A stretch of DNA of 64,000 nucleotides from Solibacillus sp. R5-41 (GCF_002736105.1 NZ_CP024123.1:3154001-3218000); one strand, 5' to 3'. Positions 53,838 through 63,438 are shown, counted from the stretch's first letter. Program-made: numbers and translations. The notes: a model not told the origin generated them from the sequence alone.

Positions 53838-54929
53838 TTATTCGAACGTAATTTTATTTACTGTGTCACGGTCTAATTTCTTGATTACTTCTACGATTAA
53901 TTTAACTGCATTGTCGTAGTCATCACGGTGCAAAATACCGGCATGTGAATGGATATAACGTGTCGCAACACCGATTGCAAGTGATGGAACGCCGTTTGCT
54001 GTGATGTGGATTGAGCCTGCATCCGTACCGCCGCCAGCCATTGCTTCGAATTGATATGGAATGCCTGCTTCCTCTGCTGTATCAATAACCAATTCACGTA
54101 AGCCTGTGTGTGACACCATTGATGCATCATACACAACAATTTGTGGACCTGCACCGATTTTTGATGTCGACTCACTTGGTGTTACGCCTGGTGTGTCTCC
54201 TGCTACACCTACATCTACTGAGAAACCGATATCTGGTTGTACTTTAAATGTCGAAGTTTTCGCACCACGTAGGCCGATTTCTTCTTGTACATTCCCTACA
54301 CCATAAACAATATTTGGATGTTTTTCATCTTTTAATGCTTTTAATACATCGATTGCAATAGCACAGCCAATTCGGTTATCCCAAGCTTTCGCTAATAAAT
54401 GCTTTTCATTTTTCATTACGTGGAATTCGAAATAAGGTGTGATCATATCGCCTGGACGAACGCCCCACTCCATCGCTTCTTCTTTAGAAGTGGCACCAAT
54501 ATCAACGAACATTGCTTTTATATCAACTGGCTTATTACGCACTTCTGCTGGTAAAATATGAGGTGGTTTTGAACCGATTACCCCAATAATTTCCCCATCT
54601 TTACGCGTCGTAATTGTGACACGTTGAGCAAGCATGACTTGACCCCACCAGCCGCCAACTGTTTGAAAGAATACGAAACCTTTATCGTCAATACGCGTTA
54701 CCATGAAACCAACTTCATCTAAGTGACCGGCAACCATAATTTTCGGTCCGTTTTCATCGCCCACTTTTTTGGCGATTAAGCTTCCTAAGTTATCTGTTTC
54801 AATTTCATCAGCAAATGGCGTAATGTATTTTTTCATTACCTCGCGAGGTGCACGCTCATTCCCCGGAATCCCGTTTGCATCCGTTAAATCTTTAAACATT
54901 TGTAATGTAGAGTCAAGCTTTGTCATCAT
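53838..54929 (-). CDS. M42-family glutamyl aminopeptidase-type metallopeptidase (YsdC-like)
   Basis: 363-residue cytoplasmic di-metal aminopeptidase forming tetrahedral complexes. Metal ligands and catalytic residues are visible in [12 protein letters not shown] (His about 69 and Asp), [22 protein letters not shown] (catalytic Glu pair), [12 protein letters not shown] and RYIHSHAG (last His). [13 protein letters not shown] is typical. B. subtilis carries ysdC at this position near ysdAB. GGGAGG precedes the ATG at 54927-54929; a promoter is at 54963-54991. Confidence 0.92.
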   Translation of the reverse strand: MMTKLDSTLQMFKDLTDANGIPGNERAPREVMKKYITPFADEIETDNLGSLIAKKVGDENGPKIMVAGHLDEVGFMVTRIDDKGFVFFQTVGGWWGQVMLAQRVTITTRKDGEIIGVIGSKPPHILPAEVRNKPVDIKAMFVDIGATSKEEAMEWGVRPGDMITPYFEFHVMKNEKHLLAKAWDNRIGCAIAIDVLKALKDEKHPNIVYGVGNVQEEIGLRGAKTSTFKVQPDIGFSVDVGVAGDTPGVTPSESTSKIGAGPQIVVYDASMVSHTGLRELVIDTAEEAGIPYQFEAMAGGGTDAGSIHITANGVPSLAIGVATRYIHSHAGILHRDDYDNAVKLIVEVIKKLDRDTVNKITFE

Positions 54930-54962
54930 TCATCTGCCTCCCAAATATGTACTTCATTTCAT

Positions 54963-54991
54963 ATTATAACGAAATTATTTCGAAATGTGAA
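54963..54991 (-). promoter_or_regulatory. Sigma-A promoter of the M42 peptidase gene
   Basis: Minus strand TTCACA (54986-54991), 17-bp spacer, TATAAT (54963-54968), about 35 bp before the start codon and just outside repeat copy E. Confidence 0.8.
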
Positions 54992-55000
54992 ATAGTACTA

Positions 55001-55197
55001 ATCAATTACGCCTCGACTTAATTGTGTCCAGATTTTTTTCGAGCATGCTCGAAAAGCTTCCCTAAAAATTCTGTGACATCCGCCGGGGCTTTAGGCCAAC
55101 ACGATGTTGGTCACTCAGGCGTTGCCGCACGACGCGGCGTTCTTAGCCTGAGATCCTTCTAAACAGTTGGGGTTTGAACCACTGCTGAATCAAGTCA
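55001..55197 (-). repeat. Dispersed modular intergenic repeat, copy E
   Basis: ATCAATTACGCCTCGACTTAATT, GTCCAGATTTTTTTCGAGC and GCTCGAAAAG, TGTGACATCCGCCGGGGC, CCAACACGATGTTGG (55094-55108), CTCAGGC...GCCTGAG enclosing GCCGC/GCGGC, GGGGTTTGAACC, then GCTGAATCAAGTCAG. It has the same middle module as copy A. The TCA at 55195-55197 is the complement of the dUTPase stop codon. Confidence 0.88.
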
Positions 55198-55677
55198 GTA
55201 ACCTGAACGTTGGCGCTCATAATTTTTTTCGTTTTTTTCTTTATATGCTTTTATAATATCTTCCACGGTAAACCCTAAATTGTATGCCAGTATACTATAG
55301 CTATTCCAAAGCGCTTTATAACTCGCCTCTGTCTGCTCCTTCACAAATGTCAAAACAACTTGTGTCATTTCGATAAATAATGGCGTTAGCGCTTGTTTTT
55401 GCGGCAGGTTTGGCCACTCCGTTAAAATAAACCCTCTCATATTTCCTAGCGACAGCATGAAATGAATGGAATCAACAAATTCCTCTAAAATAACTTCGCG
55501 TTCTGAAGGGCCTTTTGTCGACCAAAACTTAAAACAGCGCGTTTCATTTGCTAGTTCCGATAATTCAACTAATAGAGCCAAGCCCTTTTCTTCAAATACA
55601 TCCTTTTGTACATTTTGCGTTTCCTCAATAAATAGATCAAGTTCACGCTGCATTTCAAATAATTGTTTAAATTCCAT
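55195..55677 (-). CDS. Dimeric dUTPase-type NTP pyrophosphatase
   Basis: 160-residue all-alpha protein of the dUTPase_2/MazG-related superfamily, not the beta-trimeric dUTPase. VELSELANETRCFKFWS (about 36-52) provides the ExxE metal-binding motif and the Arg/Lys of the active site; EEFVDSIHFMLSLG (about 65-78) supplies the second E-x-x-D. It should hydrolyse dUTP to dUMP, limiting uracil in DNA. The stop TGA lies in the last bases of repeat copy E. Confidence 0.85.
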   Translation of the reverse strand: MEFKQLFEMQRELDLFIEETQNVQKDVFEEKGLALLVELSELANETRCFKFWSTKGPSEREVILEEFVDSIHFMLSLGNMRGFILTEWPNLPQKQALTPLFIEMTQVVLTFVKEQTEASYKALWNSYSILAYNLGFTVEDIIKAYKEKNEKNYERQRSGY

Positions 55678-55704
55678 AATATTTCTCCTTATTTATCAAA
55701 AAAA

Positions 55705-55731
55705 TGAAACCTTCTTCACTACTTAATCGTA
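55705..55731 (+). promoter_or_regulatory. Sigma-W (ECF) promoter of ysdB
   Basis: TGAAAC (55705-55710), 17-bp spacer, CGTA (55728-55731), an exact sigma-W type pair. ysdB is a sigma-W target in B. subtilis. Confidence 0.85.
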
Positions 55732-55766
55732 TAGCATGAAAACAGCGTAAGCAAGGAGGAAGTTTC

Positions 55767-56147
55767 ATGGCTCTACTATTGCGCATCGCCATCATTATTC
55801 TCATCATTTACATATTTTATAAAGGGGTGCGTTATTTAACAGACCCAAAGCGTAAATTTGATGAGGCGTACGAAAATGGGCACTATTATTTTTATGACGA
55901 TGTTAAAAATATCCGTAAAAACTTTTTCATTTCGTATAAAGATGCGTTATTTGAAGGTGAAAAATATTTAGGTACTACTGAAAATGCTTTTGAAGTTGTT
56001 AGTATTTTCGTATTTGTTCATGATCCGATGAAGTTGCAAGGTTTTACAAAAGAGGACTTTCACTATTTAGAAAAGGAAATATTAATGAATTATCCAAATG
56101 CGAAAATTAATTGGAAAAATCCCATTGAAATGTTAATGAAGGATTAA
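55767..56147 (+). CDS. ysdB: Sigma-W pathway protein YsdB
   Basis: 126 residues: an N-terminal membrane helix (LLLRIAIIILIIYIFYKGV, about 3-21) and a soluble remainder containing DPKRKFDEAYENGHYYFYDDVKNIRKNFFISYKDALFEGEKYLG, which matches B. subtilis YsdB (130 residues). Its role in the cell-envelope stress response is not known. ATG at 55767 follows AAGGAGG. It is the only gene of the ysd cluster on the plus strand and has its own sigma-W promoter and terminator. Confidence 0.9.
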   Translation: MALLLRIAIIILIIYIFYKGVRYLTDPKRKFDEAYENGHYYFYDDVKNIRKNFFISYKDALFEGEKYLGTTENAFEVVSIFVFVHDPMKLQGFTKEDFHYLEKEILMNYPNAKINWKNPIEMLMKD

Positions 56148-56201
56148 AGTACAGACTACTTTTTCGTGCATCGCAGCTTATTTAGGAGCGCTACCCAAAC
56201 C

Positions 56202-56243
56202 AAAAATCCACCATTTTAACTTTTGTTAAAATGGTGGATTTTT
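56202..56243. terminator. Terminator of ysdB
   Basis: Perfect 19-bp stem (56202-56220 with 56225-56243), 4-nt loop, T run at the plus-strand end. Its A-rich start may also let it act on minus-strand transcripts. The region 56244-56423 beyond it holds only T-rich sequence with loose CATCACTTT-like motifs. Confidence 0.9.
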
Positions 56244-56423
56244 GATGTGTGTTAACAAAATTGTAACTCAAATTGATACAGATTTGATTATAAACCGACT
56301 GAATAATCGTTCTATCCATCACTTTTTAATTTTTATCTATCACTTTCTAACTTCTATCATTCACTTTTATCTTTCTTTCCATCAAATTCGCCGTCTGAAC
56401 CAAAAATACAGTCTATATTCCCA

Positions 56424-56500
56424 ATCAATTGTGCTCCTGCCAACTTTTGTCCAAAATTTTTCGAGCACGCTTGAAAAACTTCTCTAAAACAGCTGGACAA
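56424..56500 (-). repeat. Decayed copy G of the dispersed repeat
   Basis: ATCAATTGTGCTC, then TTGTCCAAAATTTTTCGAGC, ACGCTTGAAAAACTTCTCT and CAGCTGGACAA line up with the left half of the other copies. The palindrome is lost and the element is truncated at its right side, where ysdA begins. Confidence 0.65.
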
Positions 56501-56744
56501 GTAAGAAAAATTGTACGGCAGCGAGTAACGGAAAACCAAATGCGAAGGTATTATGTTTTGTTTTGTGTCGGAATAAATACATGCCGATCACCCCACCAAT
56601 CGCTCCCCCGAAAAACGCTAACGTAAATAATGTTTTTTCAGATATACGCCATTCTTTATTTTTGGCACGTTCTTTATCACTATACATATAAATACATAAA
56701 ATAAGCGAAACAATCGATACGTATGCAAGTACGGCTAAATCCAT
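56484..56744 (-). CDS. ysdA: DUF1294 membrane protein YsdA
   Basis: 86-residue protein with three hydrophobic segments; SEKTLFTLAFFGGAIGGVIGMYLFRHKTKHNTFAFGFPLL (about 35-74) is the DUF1294 signature, including the FRHKTKH motif. Function unknown. It is downstream of rplT as in B. subtilis but behind a terminator. Its final codons, GTC CAG CTG TTT TAG, correspond to a conserved segment of the dispersed repeat (compare GTCACAGATTTTTAG in other copies), so the gene end appears to be formed by decayed copy G. Confidence 0.88.
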   Translation of the reverse strand: MDLAVLAYVSIVSLILCIYMYSDKERAKNKEWRISEKTLFTLAFFGGAIGGVIGMYLFRHKTKHNTFAFGFPLLAAVQFFLLVQLF

Positions 56745-56837
56745 AAAATTTTATTCCCCTTTCGCTTCTTAGAAAGAAAACGTTCGCACAAAAAATCGTG
56801 TGATTAGATTCCCCAAAGCAACTACTTTTTAACGACT

Positions 56838-56882
56838 GAAAAAAGACTGATAAGGAGAGCTATTCTCCCTGTCAGTCTTTTG
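56838..56882 (-). terminator. Terminator of infC-rpmI-rplT
   Basis: AAAAGACTGA / TCAGTCTTTT with an inner GGGAGAATAGCTCTCC hairpin, then T on the minus strand. Confidence 0.87.
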
Positions 56883-56891
56883 AAGTGTAAA

Positions 56892-57266
<375 letters not shown>

Positions 57267-57326
57267 CTAATTCTTTCGAATGTTTAATTGTTTTTTTGTT
57301 TTTGTTTACAGAAAATCGATAATCGA

Positions 57327-57527
57327 TTATTTCATGTAAGTTAATAATGTACGGATACGTTTGAAATCGCCAGATGATGCAACTTTAGCTTTACGTAAGT
57401 GACGTTTTGCTTTAGTTGATTTGTTAGCGAATAAGTGGCTTCCGTAAGCGCGGTCAAATTTTAATTTACCAGTACCTGTTTTTTTGAAACGCTTCGCAGC
57501 TCCACGGTGAGTTTTCATTTTTGGCAT
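57327..57527 (-). CDS. rpmI: 50S ribosomal protein L35
   Basis: 66-residue L35, small and highly basic: [36 protein letters not shown] with the C-terminal [11 protein letters not shown]. Middle gene of infC-rpmI-rplT, 36 bp after infC; start ATG behind AGGAGG. Confidence 0.98.
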   Translation of the reverse strand: MPKMKTHRGAAKRFKKTGTGKLKFDRAYGSHLFANKSTKAKRHLRKAKVASSGDFKRIRTLLTYMK

Positions 57528-57563
57528 GTCGATTTCCTCCTAAACTTGTTTCTAACAATACTT

Positions 57564-58079
57564 TTAATTCTCTGCCTTCGGTTGAAGAACTAAGAACATG
57601 CTTCGGCCTTCCATCTTCGGTTTTTGTTCAACCGTAGACATTTCGGCACAAGCTTCAGCAAAGCGATCTAACACACGCTGACCAATTTCTTTGTGTGTGA
57701 TTGCTCGACCTTTGAAACGTATAGATGCCTTCACTTTGTCACCTTTTTCAAGGAACTTAATTCCAGCACGTAATTTCGTTTGGAAATCATGCTCATCAAT
57801 TGTAGGGCTCAAACGAACCTCTTTCATACTGATAACTTTTTGATTTTTACGAATTTCACGGTCTTTCTTTTGCTGATCAAACTTAAACTTACCATAGTCC
57901 ATGATACGAGCGACTGGTGGCTTGGCTTGAGGGGCCACAAGGACAAGATCCAAGTTAGCACGAGTAGCAAGTTCTAACGCTTCAATACGTGTTTTAACGC
58001 CTAGTTGATCCCCATTGTGATCGATTAATCGAAGTTCACGTGCGCGAATGCCTTCGTTTACATACATGTCTTTGCTAAT
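57564..58079 (-). CDS. infC: Translation initiation factor IF-3 (AUU start)
   Basis: 171-residue IF-3, which keeps subunits apart and proofreads the start codon. N-domain [20 protein letters not shown] and linker/C-domain [11 protein letters not shown]...[21 protein letters not shown] are conserved. No ATG sits behind the ribosome site TGGAGG. The ATT at 58077-58079, 9 nt downstream, matches the start of Bacillus IF-3 (ISKD...), and AUU is the classic self-regulated infC start. The in-frame ATG further upstream lies in the leader and is not used in my reading. Confidence 0.93.
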   Translation of the reverse strand: MSKDMYVNEGIRARELRLIDHNGDQLGVKTRIEALELATRANLDLVLVAPQAKPPVARIMDYGKFKFDQQKKDREIRKNQKVISMKEVRLSPTIDEHDFQTKLRAGIKFLEKGDKVKASIRFKGRAITHKEIGQRVLDRFAEACAEMSTVEQKPKMEGRSMFLVLQPKAEN

Positions 58080-58221
58080 ATTAATCCACCTCCAAGATAG
58101 TGTCCCGAATACATGAGTTGGTGTAAAGTATACCCCGGTCGAACGGTACACCTCCGTGATATGTCCATATGTCCCTTGGAAATAAATTCATATTCCCAAT
58201 CATTTTGTGGTTTAACCCAAC

Positions 58222-58365
58222 AAAAAAGACGGACATTTGAGATGTCCGCCCGCTATATGTGCATACGCAACGACTGCGTAAAACAATTCAACGTGTCATT
58301 ACCTGTAAATAACTCGAAAGCATTCGTCAGGTGAGAAGCGGGCAGCCTCTACTTTCAAACTTAGT
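58222..58365 (-). ncRNA. L20-type leader of infC-rpmI-rplT with terminator
   Basis: The leader between promoter and infC holds a terminator hairpin at 58222-58250 (GGCGGACAT/ATGTCCGTC, six T). AGCGGGC at its start (58248-58254) can instead pair perfectly with GCCCGCT (58337-58343), an antiterminator. This alternative pairing, plus gene context, matches the L20 leader by which L20 represses its own operon. Confidence 0.8.
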
Positions 58366-58381
58366 ATTCATAACCTCATTA

Positions 58382-58411
58382 ATAATACCATGAGTCATTT
58401 AATAATGTCAA
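58382..58411 (-). promoter_or_regulatory. Sigma-A promoter of infC-rpmI-rplT
   Basis: Minus strand TTGACA (58406-58411), 18-bp spacer, TATTAT (58382-58387). Confidence 0.8.
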
Positions 58412-58557
58412 CAATATTTATAGAGAAAAAATAATGCCCAAAATTATTATTTTCTCACTATATTAAACTCATCGTTTAAAGTTAATTTATTCTAAGTAAC
58501 TATACTAAAAGCGTGTGTAATTTGTCTATAAAATTGCTCATCGAAGTGATTGCTTAA

Positions 58558-58600
58558 AATAAAAAAGTTACTCAAAAGGATTCACCTCTCGAGTAACTTC
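58558..58600 (-). terminator. Terminator of thrS
   Basis: AAGTTACTC / GAGTAACTT stem (58591-58599 and 58565-58573), then six T on the minus strand. Confidence 0.88.
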
Positions 58601-58610
58601 TATACGAATA

Positions 58611-60542
58611 TTATTTCTTTGCTTCTGCTGAAATATTTGTTAAGAATTCATCAAAGCTAATTGTTTCAGAATCTTTTGAGCCGTAACGACGAATATTTAC
58701 GCCGCCTGCTTCCACTTCTTTGTCTCCGATAACAAGCATGTATGGAATTTTTTGCATTTGTGCTTCACGGATTTTATAGCCTAATTTTTCTTCACGATCA
58801 TCCATTTCTACACGGATACCAGCTGCAGCTAATTTTTCTTGTACTTCACGTGCGTAATCATAATGTACGCTGTTTGATACTGGAATAACTGTCGCTTGTA
58901 CTGGCGCTAGCCACGTCGGGAATGCCCCTTTGTATTCTTCAATTAAGAAGGCTACGAAACGTTCCATTGTAGATACAACACCACGGTGAATAACAACTGG
59001 ACGTTGCGGTTGACCATCTTCACCAATGTAAGAAAGATCAAAGCGTTGTGGTAATAAGAAATCAAGCTGTGCTGTTGATAATGTTTCTTCTTTACCAATC
59101 GCTGTTTTAACTTGAACGTCTAATTTTGGACCGTAGAATGCCGCTTCATCTTCTGCTTCGAAGTAGTCTAAGCCAAGCTCATCCATTGCTTCTTTTAGCA
59201 TGCGTTGTGCTGTTTCCCACATTTCATCGTCATCATAGTATTTCTCTTTGTTGTTCGGATCACGATAAGATAAACGGAATGAATAATCTGTTAAATCAAA
59301 GTCTTTGTAAACTTCAAGGATTAACTCCACTACTTTTTTGAACTCTGTTTTAATTTGATCTGGACGAACGAAAATATGTGCATCATTTAACGTCATTCCA
59401 CGTACACGTTGTAAACCTGAAACAGCTCCAGACATTTCATAACGGTGCATTGTTCCAAGCTCCGCGATACGTAATGGTAAGTGGCGATAAGAATGCAAGC
59501 CATTTTTAAATACCATCATATGGTGAGGGCAGTTCATCGGACGTAAAATTAATGTTTCATTGTCCATCTCCATTGGAGGGAAAATACCTTCTTGATAGTG
59601 CTCCCAGTGACCTGAAGTTTCGTATAATTTTTTCGAACCAAGCACTGGTGTGTATACATGCTTATAACCTAAAGATAGTTCTTTATCTACGATGTAACGC
59701 TCAATTGTACGACGAATTGTTGCACCATTTGGCAACCATAGCGGTAAACCTTGACCAACTGTTTGACTCGTCATAAATAAATCTAATTCTTTACCGATTT
59801 TACGGTGATCACGCTCTTTTGCTTCTTCAATCATTTGTAAATGATGTTTTAACTCATCTTTAGTGAAGAAAGCTGTACCGTAAATACGTTGTAGCATTTT
59901 ATTATCCGAGTTTCCGCGCCAGTAAGCACCTGCTAAAGATAATAATTTAAACTCTTTTAATTTCCCTGTCGATGGAACGTGAACCCCACGGCAAAGGTCA
60001 AAGAAATCACCTTGGTAGTAGATCGACACTTGGTCATCTGCTGGGATAGCTTCTAGTAATTCTAATTTGTATTCGTCGCCGACTTGTTCATAAATCGCTT
60101 GCGCTTCATCACGAGAAACCGCTTTACGGTCAATTTCGATATTTTCAGCAATAATTTTTTTCATTTCTTTTTCAATCGCTGGTAAATCTTCTGCTGTAAT
60201 TGGTGTCGGTGCATCGATATCATAGTAGAAACCTGAATCAATAACCGGACCAATTCCTAATTTCACTTCTGGGAATAGGCGTTTCACTGCTTGTGCTGTT
60301 AAGTGAGCCGTAGAGTGACGTAAAATTTCTAATGCTTCTGTTGATTTATTCGTAATAATTTCGATATGTGCATCTTCTTCAATCGGTGTTTTGGCATCAA
60401 CTAAAGTACCATTGACCTTACCTGCTAATGCACTCTTTTTTAATCCAGGACTAATCGAGCCTGCAACATCTAAAGTTGAAATCCCTTTTTCAAACTCTTT
60501 TACATTGCCATCTGGGAATGTAAGTTGAATCATTTCTGACAT
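58611..60542 (-). CDS. thrS: Threonine-tRNA ligase
   Basis: 643-residue class II synthetase. N-terminal TGS domain (about 1-62), the second-additional editing domain ([16 protein letters not shown] near 77; [11 protein letters not shown]), class II core with [12 protein letters not shown] (zinc Cys about 336), [28 protein letters not shown] and [15 protein letters not shown], and the C-terminal anticodon domain. All catalytic and zinc residues are visible. AAAGGAGG precedes the ATG. It is controlled by the T-box at 60584-60825. Confidence 0.97.
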   Translation of the reverse strand: MSEMIQLTFPDGNVKEFEKGISTLDVAGSISPGLKKSALAGKVNGTLVDAKTPIEEDAHIEIITNKSTEALEILRHSTAHLTAQAVKRLFPEVKLGIGPVIDSGFYYDIDAPTPITAEDLPAIEKEMKKIIAENIEIDRKAVSRDEAQAIYEQVGDEYKLELLEAIPADDQVSIYYQGDFFDLCRGVHVPSTGKLKEFKLLSLAGAYWRGNSDNKMLQRIYGTAFFTKDELKHHLQMIEEAKERDHRKIGKELDLFMTSQTVGQGLPLWLPNGATIRRTIERYIVDKELSLGYKHVYTPVLGSKKLYETSGHWEHYQEGIFPPMEMDNETLILRPMNCPHHMMVFKNGLHSYRHLPLRIAELGTMHRYEMSGAVSGLQRVRGMTLNDAHIFVRPDQIKTEFKKVVELILEVYKDFDLTDYSFRLSYRDPNNKEKYYDDDEMWETAQRMLKEAMDELGLDYFEAEDEAAFYGPKLDVQVKTAIGKEETLSTAQLDFLLPQRFDLSYIGEDGQPQRPVVIHRGVVSTMERFVAFLIEEYKGAFPTWLAPVQATVIPVSNSVHYDYAREVQEKLAAAGIRVEMDDREEKLGYKIREAQMQKIPYMLVIGDKEVEAGGVNIRRYGSKDSETISFDEFLTNISAEAKK

Positions 60543-60583
60543 ATTTCTTCCTCCTTTAATCTATTCGTGCGCTTTTACGGGCA

Positions 60584-60825
60584 AAATAAAAAGCACCATC
60601 CCAACAAAGGGACGATGCTGTATATGCTCGTGGTGCCACCCTTCTTCCTTCTCGCAAAATTGCGAAATTGAAGCTCTCGGTCAGTTAACGTACTGAGAAA
60701 CGTTGACGGATTCGCCCCGTCACTGCTCCAAGGTAGTAAAGATTTACGCTTTTGCTAGGAAGTTTGCAGCCGTGACTTCCCTCTCTAAAAGCTAGTTCGT
60801 AAAACTTGTTGTCCTCTTCAAGGCA
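60584..60825 (-). promoter_or_regulatory. T-box riboswitch, thrS leader
   Basis: Minus strand has AGGGTGGCACCACG (about 60627-60640) and a terminator at 60584-60619 (GCATCGTCCC/GGGATGGTGC, T run). An ACC triplet at 60732-60734 fits a threonine specifier. The leader begins almost directly at the left end of repeat copy F; no separate promoter is evident between them. Confidence 0.92.
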
Positions 60826-60836
60826 TTTGAATGTTG

Positions 60837-61025
60837 ATCAATTACGCCTCGGCGTAATTGCGTCCAGATTTTTTCGAGCTTGCTCGAAAAACTCCTATAA
60901 AAATCTGTGACATCCGCCAGGGGCATAACTTGATTCAGCTGTGATTTAAACCCTCACTGAATAAAGTTCGCACTTGGCATTTATCCCAAATTTTAAAAGT
61001 AGGAGATATCTGCTGAATCAAGTTA
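60837..61025 (-). repeat. Dispersed modular intergenic repeat, copy F (best conserved)
   Basis: Perfect 20-bp palindrome AATTACGCC-TC-GGCGTAATT (60840-60859), GTCCAGATTTTTTCGAGC and GCTCGAAAAAC nested inside CAGATTTTT/AAAAATCTG, TGTGACATCCGCC, and outer arms AACTTGATTCAGC (60928-60940) and GCTGAATCAAGTT (61011-61023) that are perfect complements. It lies 70 bp after the dnaI stop and directly before the thrS leader. Confidence 0.9.
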
Positions 61026-61093
61026 ATTACTAAAGTAGTATACGCTCGTTCCTCACGAATTGCAACTGCTAATAGGAGATTTATTCTGACAAA

Positions 61094-62035
61094 TTATAGA
61101 CGGCGGTTAATGCCATCCATTGGAATCGGAACTGTTACCGCTTTAATACGTTCCATTACACGCGCAGCCTTCACGACCTCAATATCACCACGCTGCGACT
61201 GCGCTAAATGATGCTCTAGTCCAGCGTAATCAAAATTTGACGTAATAAATGTTGGCAGTTCCTCACTCATACGATAGTGAAGAATCGTCCCTAAAATTTC
61301 ATCTCTCGTCCAAGCAGACATCGTTTCAGCGCCAATATCATCCAGCATCAAAACAGGTGCTTTTTTCACATAATCAATTTTTTCATTTAATGTATTATCT
61401 GAAATGGCATTTTTCATCTCACGTAAAAATTCGGGTACAAACACAACGACAGAACGTACTTTTAATGAAGCGAGTTCATTGGCAATCGCACCTAGTACGA
61501 ATGATTTCCCTACACCAAACTGACCATACAAGTAAAATCCTTTTTTCGGTAGCACGCCTGTACGACTATATTCTGCAACAAATTCAGCTGCTTGATCGGC
61601 AATGCTCAAACGGGAGTGATTGTCGATGGCTAAATCTTTTAACGTTGCCTTTAAGACATCCTTTGGCATATACATACTTGAAATCATATTTGCCACGTCA
61701 CGTCTCTCGTCCTCACGTATTTTTTGCTCACATGGTACATAGGAAATATCAATAGCATTGTATGTTGTAAACAATTTCGGGACGTAACCCTTTAACAAAT
61801 TCGTGCAATTTCTCGTATCGCCACAACCACAGCATTCTGTGTCCTGCGTAATATATTCATAAAGCTTCGGTAAACTAATATCGACCATTTGTGTTGTCAC
61901 TTGTTGATTATGTTCTAATAAAAATTGTTGTACTTTCGGATGCTCGACCGTTTCTCTACGCATCTCTTCAAAACGCGCCTCAAATGACGGCATTTTTTTC
62001 TTTATTTGATTTAATTGTTCATTAATCGGTTCGAT
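61094..62035 (-). CDS. dnaI: Helicase loader DnaI (apparent AUC start)
   Basis: AAA+ ATPase that loads DnaC helicase at oriC and restart sites. From the proposed start: zinc-binding Cys68, Cys69, Cys71 and Cys77 in the N-domain, Walker A GQFGVGKS near 170, Walker B LMLDDIGAE, sensor and arginine region TFITSNF...RVMERI. The first ATG (61991-61993) has no ribosome site and would cut 14 conserved residues. ATC at 62033-62035 lies 7 nt after AGGTG, which overlaps the dnaB stop, and its product IEPI... aligns with MEPI of B. subtilis. An in-frame TGA precedes. Confidence 0.88.
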   Translation of the reverse strand: MEPINEQLNQIKKKMPSFEARFEEMRRETVEHPKVQQFLLEHNQQVTTQMVDISLPKLYEYITQDTECCGCGDTRNCTNLLKGYVPKLFTTYNAIDISYVPCEQKIREDERRDVANMISSMYMPKDVLKATLKDLAIDNHSRLSIADQAAEFVAEYSRTGVLPKKGFYLYGQFGVGKSFVLGAIANELASLKVRSVVVFVPEFLREMKNAISDNTLNEKIDYVKKAPVLMLDDIGAETMSAWTRDEILGTILHYRMSEELPTFITSNFDYAGLEHHLAQSQRGDIEVVKAARVMERIKAVTVPIPMDGINRRL

Positions 62036-62045
62036 TGGAATTCAC

Positions 62046-63419
62046 CTACTTTTGTTGTTCTAGTTTTTGTAAGATTTTCAAACGTTCTTTTTCAAAATCG
62101 ACTGCGCTTGTGTCTTCTTGCTTCGGTTGTTCATTGCGCTTATAAAACCAATCTGGCACTTGCTCGTTACGTGTATTTTTACGAGATGTCGATGATTTTT
62201 GATACGATTTATTTGGAGTCGTTGAAGGTTTTGGCGTAGCACTTTCTGTTTTCCATTGCGCATATTTATCACGTTCCTGGCGCGCTAAATCCATCGCTTC
62301 TTTCGCCGTCTTTAAATGCTTTCGACTCCAATGATCGGCAATCTTTTCAACATAACTTCGAGGCAACTTCATATCCGTAGATAGCATGACATATTCAAGT
62401 AATACATTTACAACACCAATTGGCATACTATAGGTTACGACTAAATCTTGCGCTAGTTGAATCGACGAAGGGAGCGGTTCCTTGCCTTTGTTAATATCCC
62501 GTAAAACCTGAACGGGCGGTGTTGTTTCTAAGTATTGAAGCAATTCCTGCTCCTTCGATAAATTTTGTTGAACTGTTTCTTCCACTTGTTTACTTTGGAA
62601 AGTCTTAGTAAACGTCGGCGCATCTTTTGATACAGATAGCTTATAGTAATCGGCAGCAGCTTTCTTCAACTTTTCCGTCGGCAGTTTCATTTGTTCATCT
62701 AATGCTAAAATAACGACTTTTTGCATGTCAATCGGGGAAAGCTTATACAAAAAGGAAAGCTTTGCAATCATTTCCCGCGCTTCAATCGTCAATGCAGAAG
62801 AAGGGACAAGCTGTTCAGATAATCCCGACTGTAATAATTGAAAATCAAATTGTTCATAATAAAACGGATAATCCTGTTGCTTCGGTGCTTCTTCTTCATT
62901 AAAATCCGTTGGGACATTCGTATGCACAGGTTTGTACACATCTATAAACGTTCGGGTCACTTCATCAAATGCTTCTTTAATTGGTTGCGATATAAAACGT
63001 TGACGCAGTTTTCGATAAGCGCCTTCCCCAATTTTACTGAATAAAAACATCGACAGTAGCGGGTCTTTAAAAAAACTTTGGGCATCTAATGGACGCACAA
63101 GCTCATATACAAAATGACGACTAGTGCCTAAATCCTTTTTCCACGTACGTAATAAACCGATTGCTTCTAAAGCAATGCGTGCTTCAAACACTTTTGGTAG
63201 CGGCATCGATAACACATTCATTAAATAATAATGGTTCATCTCTTGTGGAACATAGCTTTCTGCCTCTGCCCATAACGTTAAATAAAGACTAATCGGTTCT
63301 GCCCCTGTTAATGGCTGGTAAAATAATGTGACAAGCTGGCGTTCATTTGTCGATAATGCATGAGGGAGCTTTATTTCAAAATGATCCGTGGGTTGTAATT
63401 CTTTCATCAATTGAACCAT
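62046..63419 (-). CDS. dnaB: Replication initiation/membrane attachment protein DnaB
   Basis: 457-residue primosomal protein of Firmicutes (not the helicase), part of the DnaB-DnaD-DnaI loading pathway. The N-terminal winged helix (LQPTDHFEIKLPHALSTNERQLVTLFYQPLTGAEPISLYLTLWAE) and the DnaB/DnaD C-terminal domain around 300-400 (TPPVQVLRDINKGKEPLPSSIQLAQDLV) are visible, with a charged disordered tail. The ATG at 63417-63419 follows GAGGGAGG; the upstream 10 codons are a weaker choice. 19 bp after nrdR, stop overlapping the dnaI ribosome site. Confidence 0.93.
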   Translation of the reverse strand: MVQLMKELQPTDHFEIKLPHALSTNERQLVTLFYQPLTGAEPISLYLTLWAEAESYVPQEMNHYYLMNVLSMPLPKVFEARIALEAIGLLRTWKKDLGTSRHFVYELVRPLDAQSFFKDPLLSMFLFSKIGEGAYRKLRQRFISQPIKEAFDEVTRTFIDVYKPVHTNVPTDFNEEEAPKQQDYPFYYEQFDFQLLQSGLSEQLVPSSALTIEAREMIAKLSFLYKLSPIDMQKVVILALDEQMKLPTEKLKKAAADYYKLSVSKDAPTFTKTFQSKQVEETVQQNLSKEQELLQYLETTPPVQVLRDINKGKEPLPSSIQLAQDLVVTYSMPIGVVNVLLEYVMLSTDMKLPRSYVEKIADHWSRKHLKTAKEAMDLARQERDKYAQWKTESATPKPSTTPNKSYQKSSTSRKNTRNEQVPDWFYKRNEQPKQEDTSAVDFEKERLKILQKLEQQK

Positions 63420-63438
63420 TTTTGTTCCTCCCTCTGAA

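Noticed and set aside
56244-56423. Tandem-repeat or CRISPR-like array from the CATCACTTT-like motifs
   Set aside because: The motif spacing and sequence are irregular, there are no cas genes, and the stretch is simply T-rich.
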